This document shows positions 17,620 to 25,523 of a stretch of 64,000 nucleotides of DNA, piece after piece. The translations under genes and the position numbers were made by a program. The notes beneath the pieces are model-generated. The model saw nothing but the letters and a program-made list of their open reading frames with translations, was not told the DNA's origin and searched no databases. How positions within the stretch are numbered: position 1 is the stretch's first letter; the number at the start of each line of letters is the position of its first letter. Source of the stretch: CAWELS01 sp964468205 (GTDB lineage Bacteria; Acidobacteriota; Terriglobia; Bryobacterales; Bryobacteraceae); contig CAYXVG010000042.1 of the NCBI GenBank assembly GCA_964468205.1, positions 1 to 64,000 on the forward strand. Reading direction: 5' to 3'.

Positions 17620-18967
17620 CGGGCCCGTTAACCGGATGGCCGTCTGGCGGGACGTAGCGACGGCGAACATAGTCGAGGGCGTCCTGGGTGGTGTGTATCC
17701 TCGACTCGAGTTGGGCGGTTTCCAAGTCGCGGAGGATGGTCTTGAACGACGGGCCAGGAGTGTACCCTGCGGCGATAAGGCCGGTTCCTTTGAGAAGCGG
17801 ATCCGGACGCAGGGCTTCACGAGAGTACTCCGCGAGCTTCCCCCGCACGAATTGGTAGTTGTCCAGCTTGCCGTGGCTCGACAGACAGTCGAGCCGGTGA
17901 AGCTCCAGATGCTCGTCGAAACGGTGTTTCCTGAGAAACCGTTTTAGGGTGCTCTCGCGCATCTTCCGCACATCCATGAAGCGCAGGTGATCGCGGACGA
18001 GGCTTTCGATCTGGTTGGAGTCCTCCCGCGAGAATCGCAGCCGGCGGAGGATCTGGGCGGCGATACGCGCGCCCTCCTTCGCGTGCCCGTCAAACCGAAT
18101 CCTTTCCGCCACGCGATAGGTCGGCGGTTTGCCGACATCATGGAGCAGCACACCCATGGCAAGCGTTGGAGACGGGCGCCGCATGAGGCCAAGCATGATT
18201 AGTGTGTGGGTCCAAACATCGCCTTCTGGATGGAACTGGGGCGGCTGCGGGACGCCTTTCATGGCCACGACCTCCGGAAGAATCTGGACTAGCAGTCCGG
18301 AAGCGTCCAGTAGCTCGAAGCCGCGGCGCGCGCCGCCTTCGGTCAGGATGCGAGTGAGCTCCTCGCGAATCCGTTCGGCGGAGACTCCGTGAATCAGACC
18401 CGCCAGCCGCTGGATGGACGCGAAGGTCTCGGTTTCGATCGAGAAATTAAGCCGCGCTGCGAAGCGCACCGCGCGCAGCATCCGCAGCCGGTCCTCGCGA
18501 AGGCGCTCCTCCGCGTCGCCGACCGTACGGACCTGTCTGGCCATCAGATCGGCGCGGCCGCCGACAAAATCCTTTACCTCGCCGGAATCGGGATCGAGCA
18601 AGAGCGCATTGATGGTGAAGTCCCGCCGGCTCACGTCCGCGGCCGGATCCGTCTCGAAGCGGACCACGTCCGGGCGCCGGCCATCGGAGTAAGCGCGATC
18701 ACTGCGGAAGGTGGCCACTTCGACGCACACGCCGGGTTCCTTCACCAGCACGACGCCGAAGTGGGCGCCGACGGCGTCGGAGTGGGGAAAAAGGTGCTGC
18801 ACCTCGGCGGGTGGCGCGTCAGTGGCGATATCAAAGTCTAGCGGCTCCCGCCCGAGCAGCAGGTCGCGCACACAACCTCCAACCAGGAACGCCTGCTTGC
18901 CAGCGCGGCGCAAAACCCGCAGGGTCCCGAGCGCAAGCCGCGCCGCGGGTGTCTCGGGCAGTTTCAT
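17600..18967 (-). CDS. CCA tRNA nucleotidyltransferase / poly(A) polymerase family protein
   Basis: Class II nucleotidyltransferase of 455 residues acting on RNA 3' ends. The head domain shows the G-G-x-V-R-D motif FLVGGCVRDLLLG (about 27-39) and the DxD metal site in LDFDIATDA. The RRDFTINAL motif follows, then the flexible neck LRMLRAVRFAARLNF. An HD-type phosphohydrolase motif is in GVLLHDVGKPPTY (about residue 270). CCA-adding enzyme and PAP cannot be separated by eye; having an HD domain in a single-copy-looking gene slightly favours CCA addition. The upstream zinc-ribbon gene on the same strand ends 55 bases before its start. Confidence 0.88.
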   Translation of the reverse strand: MKLPETPAARLALGTLRVLRRAGKQAFLVGGCVRDLLLGREPLDFDIATDAPPAEVQHLFPHSDAVGAHFGVVLVKEPGVCVEVATFRSDRAYSDGRRPDVVRFETDPAADVSRRDFTINALLLDPDSGEVKDFVGGRADLMARQVRTVGDAEERLREDRLRMLRAVRFAARLNFSIETETFASIQRLAGLIHGVSAERIREELTRILTEGGARRGFELLDASGLLVQILPEVVAMKGVPQPPQFHPEGDVWTHTLIMLGLMRRPSPTLAMGVLLHDVGKPPTYRVAERIRFDGHAKEGARIAAQILRRLRFSREDSNQIESLVRDHLRFMDVRKMRESTLKRFLRKHRFDEHLELHRLDCLSSHGKLDNYQFVRGKLAEYSREALRPDPLLKGTGLIAAGYTPGPSFKTILRDLETAQLESRIHTTQDALDYVRRRYVPPDGHPVNGPATPDDR

Positions 18968-19022
18968 TTCTGACTTAAGAATCGCACGATGGCTGAGATT
19001 GCAGGATGGGGAGGGCTCGCCG

Positions 19023-19220
19023 TCACTTTGCAGCCGGCGACTTTTTGGAGGTTTTTTTGGGGGGAGCCTTTTCGTTCAGGAAATCGTGTTCGTGGTAGCA
19101 GGAGCGGCAGCGGACTTTGGCCGGGTCCTCGTCCAGCAGAGAAACAATCACGTGGTTCGTAACGCGCTTGCACTTGATGCAGTGATCATCGATGTCGTCG
19201 CCGAGGCGTAACGCTCGCAT
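19023..19220 (-). CDS. small zinc-ribbon protein (65 aa)
   Basis: Small protein with two cysteine pairs, CIKCKR (about residues 14-19) and CRSCYHEHDF (about 37-46), spaced as in a zinc ribbon, followed by a Lys/Pro/Ser-rich basic tail (KAPPKKTSKKSPAAK). This arrangement suits a nucleic-acid or ribosome-associated protein, but no family is recognised. The gene contains a C6A7 run on its coding strand at 19064-19052. It lies just upstream of the CCA-family gene, probably cotranscribed. Confidence 0.7.
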   Translation of the reverse strand: MRALRLGDDIDDHCIKCKRVTNHVIVSLLDEDPAKVRCRSCYHEHDFLNEKAPPKKTSKKSPAAK

Positions 19221-19263
19221 TCCGGATAGCGCCTTTCTGTTTGTGCAGTATAGCGAACTCTTT

Positions 19264-19294
19264 TTGACGCGCGCGAGTTTGGGCTGGTTACACT
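19264..19294 (+). promoter_or_regulatory. possible sigma70 promoter for HlyD-like gene
   Basis: TTGACG (19264-19269) with TACACT (19289-19294), 19-base spacer, ahead of the ATG at 19305. The spacing is longer than ideal; low confidence. Confidence 0.25.
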
Positions 19295-19304
19295 GATAGC
19301 GACC

Positions 19305-20285
19305 ATGGGGAAATGGATACTGTTCGCAGTGGCCTCGATACTAGTGGGGCTTGGCGCGGGTGCGGTGTCTCTATGGCTGGAACAGAAGAGTCCGCCGGTT
19401 CCCGAAGAAGCGCCTCCCCCGCCCGTCGAGGAGGAGGTCCGCATCCAGGGAGTAGTGGCCGCGGCCAACTCTGTCGCGATACCCGCTCCGATCGAGGGCA
19501 TACTCGACACTGTCCTGGTTAATGTCGGAGAAGAGGTCTACGAGGGGATGCTGCTCGCTCAGATCCAGAACACCCTCATTGACAGCGAACTTGTGGTGTT
19601 GCAGGAGCGGCGCGATGAGGCGGAAGCCGCGGTACACAAGGCCGAGAGCAACGAAATAGCGGCGCGTCTGGAGGCGTCGCGGGCGCAAGCTGACCTGAAC
19701 CGCGCCCGCGATGAGCTCGCGGAGGCCCAGCGCGAGGCCGACCGGCAGCGGATGCTCTACCGGGAGGGCGCCACGCCGCGCATGGTCTTCCACCAGGCCG
19801 AGGAAGAACTCGAGCGGGTGCGGGCGGATTTCGAGTCAGTTGCCGCCGCGGCGCGGGTGGCCGAGGACCGGGCCGACCAAGCGCGAGAGGAACTCGAAGC
19901 CGCAAAACGGATGTTGCGGGACGTCGATCTAAAAGTTGAAGCGCTCAATGAAGAAATGTCCGCCGCGCAGATCGTCTCCCCCATCAACGGCGTCGTCACC
20001 GGCATGGCCGCGCGCCAGGGCGAGGAAGTCCACCCGGGAATGGATGCGCTCTTCCTGATCGCCGTGGACTTGAGCCGCATGACTGTGATCCTCGACCTCA
20101 CTCCGGCGCAGATGGAGTTCCTGCGGCCGGGCAAGGAAGTTCAGGTCTATATCGCGGAAGTGATTAACGAGCCGCTGGAAGGCACGGTCGTGGAAATGAA
20201 CATGGAGCGCACACTTGTGGAGTTTTTGAATCCGTCGCCGGCGGTCCGTCCGGGCCTCACTGCCGTCGTGCGCGCCACGCGGTAG
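19305..20285 (+). CDS. HlyD/RND-type membrane fusion protein (periplasmic adaptor)
   Basis: Protein of 326 residues. One N-terminal membrane helix (about 4-24) and a short Pro-rich linker (PPVPEEAPPPPVEEE) come first. A biotinyl-lipoyl-like half (IPAPIEGILDTVLVNVGEEV) follows, then a long coiled coil (about 95-215), the second lipoyl half (IVSPINGVVTGMAARQGEEV) and a beta-barrel domain. This is the layout of HlyD/EmrA/MacA-type adaptors that connect an inner-membrane pump to the outer membrane. No transporter or TolC homolog is adjacent. Its location directly upstream of the exosortase cluster suggests a link to polysaccharide or protein export, but this is inference. Confidence 0.88.
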   Translation: MGKWILFAVASILVGLGAGAVSLWLEQKSPPVPEEAPPPPVEEEVRIQGVVAAANSVAIPAPIEGILDTVLVNVGEEVYEGMLLAQIQNTLIDSELVVLQERRDEAEAAVHKAESNEIAARLEASRAQADLNRARDELAEAQREADRQRMLYREGATPRMVFHQAEEELERVRADFESVAAAARVAEDRADQAREELEAAKRMLRDVDLKVEALNEEMSAAQIVSPINGVVTGMAARQGEEVHPGMDALFLIAVDLSRMTVILDLTPAQMEFLRPGKEVQVYIAEVINEPLEGTVVEMNMERTLVEFLNPSPAVRPGLTAVVRATR

Positions 20286-20417
20286 CCGGGCAAGACACTT
20301 CACTAACCGTCAACCTTCGCCGGGCCGTACCCGATTATACTGGGAAGAGTGAAATTCTAGCCACTGCCGAAGAGGAAACTAGAGGCGCTGAAGTCCGATC
20401 CGGAATTTCCCCAAACA

Positions 20418-21305
20418 ATGAGTTCCACGTCACAATCCCCTACCCTGGACGCCGCCGGGAAGCTCAAGGAGGCGGCGCCAATCGCCGCCGGCATCGGCGC
20501 CCTGCTTATTCTTTGCTACTTGCCGGTCTTGCGCGATTTGGTCAGCGACTGGATGATCGACGAAAACGTCAGCCATGGGTTCTTTGTTCCGGTTGCGGCG
20601 GCATGGGTTGCATGGCAGAGCAGAGAGCGCCTGCTCGCCGTGGAATGGAAGCGCCATTGGTTGGGGCTCTTGGTTGTCGCCGGAGCCGGGTGCCAACTCT
20701 ATGTAGCGATGCTGGGCGCCGAGTACTTCCTGGCTCGCACGGCGTTTGTTTTCGCGATTATCGGCTCGTTTCTCTGGCTGGGAGGATGGAAGGTTCTCAA
20801 GATTCTGGCGTTCCCCTTATTCCTGCTGTTTTTCATGATTCCGATTCCCGCCATCATCTACAATCAAGTCACCCTCCCGCTTCAGTTTCTGGCCAGCCAA
20901 CTCGCCGAGAGCACGTTGTCGCTCCTGGGCGTTCCAGTGCTGCGCGAGGGGAACATTCTCGAGTTGCCGAGCCAGCGTCTATCGGTGGTGGAGGCTTGCA
21001 GCGGCATTCGTTCGCTGCTCTCGCTTTCCTTCCTGGCGCTCGTTTACGGGTATTTCTTCGAAAGCCGGCCGTGGGTCCGGGTATTTCTTTTTTTTGTGAC
21101 CATCCCCGTCGCAATCCTTGCCAACGCAGCCCGGGTAACGATTACCGGAATCCTGAGCGAGATCGATCCCGAACTGGCGAGCGGGGCGTTTCACTTCGCC
21201 GAGGGATGGGTCATCTTCGCCGCCGCGATGATCATGCTGATTCTGTGTCATCGGCTTGTGCTCGCAGTGCTGGCGCTGGCGAGGCGCAAAGGATCAGCGG
21301 GCTAG
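20418..21305 (+). CDS. xrtA: exosortase (XrtA/EpsH-like)
   Basis: Polytopic membrane protein of 295 residues with about eight helices. The three invariant exosortase residues are visible: Cys194 in VVEACSGIRSL, Arg239 in NAARVTITG and His259 in FHFAEGW. Exosortases are cysteine transpeptidases thought to cleave PEP-CTERM sorting tails and attach proteins to the envelope or EPS. Neighbouring EpsI, amidotransferase, GT4 and ligase genes match the exosortase A/EPS type of locus. A T8 run (21088-21095) inside the gene encodes part of a Phe-rich helix. No PEP-CTERM protein was found in this window, so its substrates must lie elsewhere. Confidence 0.92.
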   Translation: MSSTSQSPTLDAAGKLKEAAPIAAGIGALLILCYLPVLRDLVSDWMIDENVSHGFFVPVAAAWVAWQSRERLLAVEWKRHWLGLLVVAGAGCQLYVAMLGAEYFLARTAFVFAIIGSFLWLGGWKVLKILAFPLFLLFFMIPIPAIIYNQVTLPLQFLASQLAESTLSLLGVPVLREGNILELPSQRLSVVEACSGIRSLLSLSFLALVYGYFFESRPWVRVFLFFVTIPVAILANAARVTITGILSEIDPELASGAFHFAEGWVIFAAAMIMLILCHRLVLAVLALARRKGSAG

Positions 21306-21324
21306 GGCCGCGGGGAATCCGCCG

Positions 21325-21984
21325 TCAGGACATGGCTTGAAACTGCCCGAATTGTTCCAGCGGCTCCAACAGTTCCGTGGCGAAACGGATGGCCCGGGCG
21401 CTGGCGGCTTCCACCTCACCGTCCACCACCGGGACAATCACGCGCACCAACGCCGTGTCTGACCGGTTGTAGCGAAGCGAATCGAGCACGAGATGGATTT
21501 TAGCGGAGTATTCGCTGGCGACTATCCGGTCTCCGGTTTGATACCAGTAAAGCACCACGCTCTTGCTGTCGCCCCGCGTGACCACATAGTGATTCACTTT
21601 TGCGTCGCGTCCTTCAACCGGCAGCGTGATCATGCCGGATTCCGATGGAGTCCATCCGCTGCCCGGGAGGCAATTCTTGGGAGAGTGCGGCGCCTGACCG
21701 GTCCGCTGGCTACGAAAGTAGGCGATATAGAGGCTCGCCGGGGCGCCTTCCGCGGCGCTGACATAGGTCCTGGTGAGAAGATCGTCAGCCTGAAGTTTTT
21801 CCTGGACGCGATCCTCGATAACACCGGTCCGGTGGAGATTCCACTGCCCGACCGTGGCGGGGAACTCGGCCAGCGGCCGGGCCTGCGGCGGCGCTTCCTC
21901 GCGGGCAATCAAGAGATACCCGCCGGTTTGCATGATCAACAGGGCAGCCAATATGATCGCTGCTTTCTTCGAATCGCGTAGCAA
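21325..21984 (-). CDS. epsI: EpsI domain protein (exosortase-associated)
   Basis: Protein of 219 residues with an N-terminal membrane anchor (KKAAIILAALLIMQTGGYLL) and an EpsI domain. The marker motif APHSPKNCLPGSGW is typical of EpsI, a periplasmic partner or fused domain of exosortases. The open frame extends upstream to 22215 into the asnB start region, but a TTG at 21984 with GGAG nine bases upstream gives the correct anchor and length. It is convergent with the exosortase (20-base gap) and divergent from the amidotransferase, rather than following the exosortase on the same strand. Confidence 0.85.
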   Translation of the reverse strand: MLRDSKKAAIILAALLIMQTGGYLLIAREEAPPQARPLAEFPATVGQWNLHRTGVIEDRVQEKLQADDLLTRTYVSAAEGAPASLYIAYFRSQRTGQAPHSPKNCLPGSGWTPSESGMITLPVEGRDAKVNHYVVTRGDSKSVVLYWYQTGDRIVASEYSAKIHLVLDSLRYNRSDTALVRVIVPVVDGEVEAASARAIRFATELLEPLEQFGQFQAMS

Positions 21985-22213
21985 AAACTGTTTCTCCGTC
22001 CGGCTATAAGGATGTATTTTCCAGCTCTCACTCAGTTTACGGATTCCGAGCGGCGTCCGGCAACCTTCGCGGAGTCTCAACGCCTCTGCCCGGCTGAGTT
22101 GGAAGGGCGAATTGGCGGGGATGATAGACTGATGGGCGCGCCCCGGCACGGTCCGTGATTCGGGACGAGGGCAAGGAGAGCCTCCCACGGGGCTTGCCGC
22201 TCCAGGCGACGAC

Positions 22214-24181
22214 ATGTGCGGGATTGCGGGATTCCTGACTATTCACGGTAACCGGGCGGACCATGAAGTGCTCACGCTCATGTGCGACCGCCTTACCCAC
22301 CGGGGCCCGGATGGACACGGCTACTACATCGCCGGTGGAACCGCCCTTGGCCACCGCCGGCTGAGCATCATCGACGTCGCCGGCGGCAGTCAGCCGCTAG
22401 GCAACGAGGACGGAACGGTTCAAGTAGTCTTCAACGGGGAGATCTACAACTTTCAGCAGATCCGCGAGGATTTGCTTGCGCGCGGACACCAATTCAAGAC
22501 CCGTTCCGACACCGAAGTCCTCGTTCACCTCTACGAGGAGGTTGGGGAACGTCTGCCGGAGTTCCTGAACGGGATGTTCGCCTTCGCAATCTGGGATGCG
22601 CGCAACCAGGAACTGTTTCTGGCCCGGGACCGGATGGGGAAGAAGCCCCTCTACTACACCAAAGCGGTTCCCGGACTCCGCTTCTGCTTCGCTTCCGAGC
22701 TCAAGGCCCTGACCGCGATTCCCGGATATCAGCCACGCCTCAGCCGCCAGGCCGTCGCCGGGTTTCTCGCGTTCTCCTACGTCCCCGAACCGGGCTCAAT
22801 CTACGAGGACGTGTCGCGGTTAGGTCCCGGCGAATCCATGACGGTGCACCTCGGGGGCGAGCGGATTCGCCGCTACTGGTCGCCGGAATTCGCCGCCGAA
22901 CCGCGCATGAGGGACACGGACGCGCTCGATCAACTAAACGAGATTGCGGCGGACGCCGTGGGAATCCGCATGGTCAGCGACGTCCCGCTGGGAGCGTTTC
23001 TGAGCGGCGGAGTCGATTCGAGCGCCGTGGTCGCCATGATGGCGGAGTCCGCCCCGGGCCGTGTGAAGACGTTTTCGATCGGATTCAGCAACGGCGAGTT
23101 CGACGAGACCCGCTACGCCCGGCAGATCGTGGAGAGATACCAGACAGAGCACTACGAGACAACCGTGTCCCCGTCGATCGAAGAAATGCTGGGGACGCTG
23201 GTCCGCCAGTATGATGAGCCGTTCGGGGACTCGTCAGCCATTCCCACCCTCTATCTCGCCAGGATGACGCGGGAAGGAGTAACCGTGGCCCTTAGCGGAG
23301 ACGGGGCGGACGAGGTGTTTGCCGGCTACCGGAGGTATTACTACGGCGTCCTCGAGCATAGGCTGCGGCAAATGCTTCCGGCACGGCTCCGGCGGCCCGT
23401 CTTTTCCTGGCTGGGTAGGTACTATCCCAAGCTGGACAGCCTGCCCCAGTGGCTGCGCGCGAAGACTCTTCTCGGAAACCTGGCGCAGGATCTGCCGGAC
23501 GCGTACTTCACTTCGATGACCACTTTCCGCGATCAGACGCTGCATGCGATCCTTGGCCCGGAATTCCGCTCCGCAGTAGATCCGCGGGGGATTCGGGAGA
23601 GCTACCGGCGGCGATTCGCACGCTACCGCCACCTTGATCCGCTCACCCAGATGCAGGCCGTCGATATGGAAACCTATCTGCCCGGCGACATCCTCGTGAA
23701 AGTAGACCGGGCAACGATGGCTTATTCGCTCGAAAGCCGCGCGCCATGGCTCGACTACCGGCTGGTGGATCTGGCCGGCCAGATGCCGCCGCATCTCAAG
23801 CTGAACGCGCGCACGGGCAAACACATCTTCAAAGTGGCGATGGCTCCACGCATTTCGAATGAGTTGACCTACCGCCGCAAAATGGGTTTCTCGGTTCCAC
23901 TGGCCGAATGGTTCCGCGGCGGATTGCGAGAGGTCTTTTCCCGCGCCGTTGAAAGACCGGACATGGAGGAGTTCGTGGACCTCGGCGAAGTCCGGCGGCT
24001 CCAGCGCGAACACGAGTCCAGATTGCATGATCATGGCCGAAAGCTGTGGAACCTCCTGATGCTCGCTTGCTGGGATTGGTTCCATCGACAGGGCCGTCCG
24101 GTGGAAGCGCTGCTCGAAACCGGTCGTGCGCCGCGTGGAGCGGGAGAAACCGCGGCGGAAGCAAGCGCCAACAGGATTTAG
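22214..24181 (+). CDS. asnB: asparagine synthase-type amidotransferase (exosortase A-associated)
   Basis: Glutamine-dependent amidotransferase of 655 residues. N-terminal class II glutaminase with Cys2 (MCGIAGF) after Met removal; C-terminal synthetase domain with the PPi-loop LSGGVDSSAVV at about residue 263. The layout matches asparagine synthase B and the related XrtA-locus amidotransferases, which are thought to amidate a sugar or amino acid of the surface polymer. The location beside exosortase and glycosyltransferases favours the latter. Both activities remain possible. The next glycosyltransferase starts nine bases after its stop. Confidence 0.92.
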   Translation: MCGIAGFLTIHGNRADHEVLTLMCDRLTHRGPDGHGYYIAGGTALGHRRLSIIDVAGGSQPLGNEDGTVQVVFNGEIYNFQQIREDLLARGHQFKTRSDTEVLVHLYEEVGERLPEFLNGMFAFAIWDARNQELFLARDRMGKKPLYYTKAVPGLRFCFASELKALTAIPGYQPRLSRQAVAGFLAFSYVPEPGSIYEDVSRLGPGESMTVHLGGERIRRYWSPEFAAEPRMRDTDALDQLNEIAADAVGIRMVSDVPLGAFLSGGVDSSAVVAMMAESAPGRVKTFSIGFSNGEFDETRYARQIVERYQTEHYETTVSPSIEEMLGTLVRQYDEPFGDSSAIPTLYLARMTREGVTVALSGDGADEVFAGYRRYYYGVLEHRLRQMLPARLRRPVFSWLGRYYPKLDSLPQWLRAKTLLGNLAQDLPDAYFTSMTTFRDQTLHAILGPEFRSAVDPRGIRESYRRRFARYRHLDPLTQMQAVDMETYLPGDILVKVDRATMAYSLESRAPWLDYRLVDLAGQMPPHLKLNARTGKHIFKVAMAPRISNELTYRRKMGFSVPLAEWFRGGLREVFSRAVERPDMEEFVDLGEVRRLQREHESRLHDHGRKLWNLLMLACWDWFHRQGRPVEALLETGRAPRGAGETAAEASANRI

Positions 24182-24190
24182 CGCCGATTC

Positions 24191-25300
24191 ATGCACGTTC
24201 TTTACGTCTTTCCATCGTTCGCGCCGGGCGGGGCGCAAGTCAGGTCCGTCCAGTTGATGAACGCGCTCGGCGCGGAGTTCGAACATTCGGTGATCTCGAT
24301 GGACGGCGACTACAGTTCGGAAACGAGAATTGATCCGGCGGTGCGCTACCGGAGGGTCGCGCCCCCTCCACGCACAAGCACGGCCGCCCTCGCGCTGCGG
24401 CGGATCATTCGGGGAATACGGCCGGGGCTGCTGCTCACCTACAACTGGGGAGCCATGGACGCCGTGATCGCCAGCTTGCTGATTCCCGGTCTTCGGCTGA
24501 TTCATACCGAAGACGGTTTCGGATCCGATGAAGCGCGGGCATTGAAGGGCCGGAGGGTCTGGGCCCGCCGCATCCTCCTGCGAAGGGCCTGGGCCACGGT
24601 AGTGCCGTCGAAAAATCTGGAACGGATCGCTAAGCGGCAGTTCCGGCTTCCGGCCGCCCGTGTCCGTTACGTGCCCAACGGAATCAACTGCGACTGGTTC
24701 GCGCCGGGCGACGCCGGCTCCGTGCCAGAGGAACTCGGCCTCGCGGAGCTGGATCCCGTTCTGTGCTCTGTCGGTCATCTGCGCCGGGAGAAGAACCTGC
24801 CACTGCTGTTGCGGGCGCTCGCCCACCCGAAGCTCGAACGCGCGGGGCTCATCATCGCCGGCGACGGTCCGCTTCGTCCGGAGCTGGAGCGTCTGGCCCG
24901 GGAGTTCGGGTTGGAACGGCGTATCCGGTTCACCGGACGTGTGGAGGATCCCCGGCCTTATTACCGCGCCGCCGGCCTCTTCGTGATGTCCTCCGACACC
25001 GAGCAGATGCCGGTCGCGCTGCTCGAGGCCATGGCGTGCGGTCTGCCCGCGGTCTGCACTGCGGTGGGAGATTGCGCGGAGATGCTCGGAGGGGCCATCA
25101 AGCCATGGATCGTGCCGCCCGGGGATCTGGCGGCCTACCAAGCCGCGCTCCTTGAGGCCGCCGGAGACCCGGCGAAGCTGCGGCAGGCGGGACGCGCAAA
25201 CCGGGAGCGGTGCCTCCGGGACTACTCGGAAGAAGCGATGGTGGAACGTTACAGGGACCTCTACACAGCGGCCGTGAGCGGCGGGGACCTGCCGGCGTGA
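24191..25300 (+). CDS. glycosyltransferase family 4 (GT-B)
   Basis: GT-B glycosyltransferase of 369 residues. The N-terminal glycine-rich acceptor segment FAPGGAQVRSVQLMN is followed by the C-terminal donor domain with the E-x7-E motif in DTEQMPVALLEAMACG. Retaining GT4 enzymes of this kind extend lipid-linked polysaccharide chains. It lies in the exosortase-type EPS cluster immediately after the amidotransferase, so it probably builds the exopolysaccharide. Donor and acceptor sugars are unknown. Confidence 0.9.
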   Translation: MHVLYVFPSFAPGGAQVRSVQLMNALGAEFEHSVISMDGDYSSETRIDPAVRYRRVAPPPRTSTAALALRRIIRGIRPGLLLTYNWGAMDAVIASLLIPGLRLIHTEDGFGSDEARALKGRRVWARRILLRRAWATVVPSKNLERIAKRQFRLPAARVRYVPNGINCDWFAPGDAGSVPEELGLAELDPVLCSVGHLRREKNLPLLLRALAHPKLERAGLIIAGDGPLRPELERLAREFGLERRIRFTGRVEDPRPYYRAAGLFVMSSDTEQMPVALLEAMACGLPAVCTAVGDCAEMLGGAIKPWIVPPGDLAAYQAALLEAAGDPAKLRQAGRANRERCLRDYSEEAMVERYRDLYTAAVSGGDLPA

Positions 25301-25408
25301 AGATCACCGCGCATATACGTTCTAGCCCCGGACGCTCTCGGCCGATATGTTCGACGGTAGCGGGAGAATCTGGAACGTGGTTTGGTGTGAGCCATTCAAT
25401 GGCCGCGT

Positions 25409-25414
25409 TATAAT
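25409..25414 (+). promoter_or_regulatory. -10 element TATAAT upstream of O-glycosylation ligase
   Basis: A perfect TATAAT in the 223-base gap before the ligase gene, 109 bases upstream of its ATG. No clear -35. It suggests a separate promoter for the ligase with an approximately 100-base leader; no hairpin was noted there. Confidence 0.35.
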
Positions 25415-25523
25415 CGCAGGGAACGTCAATCCCTCATTTGGGCACTCGATGAGCGCCGCAGAGGAGATACCGGCCTGACGCAGGCTGCCACGCCAGGATG
25501 GATCGCTGCTCCGGAAGTATCGC

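Noticed and set aside
23234..25141. 635-residue minus-strand open frame
   Set aside because: Antisense to asnB and the GT4 gene, both of which have convincing motifs.
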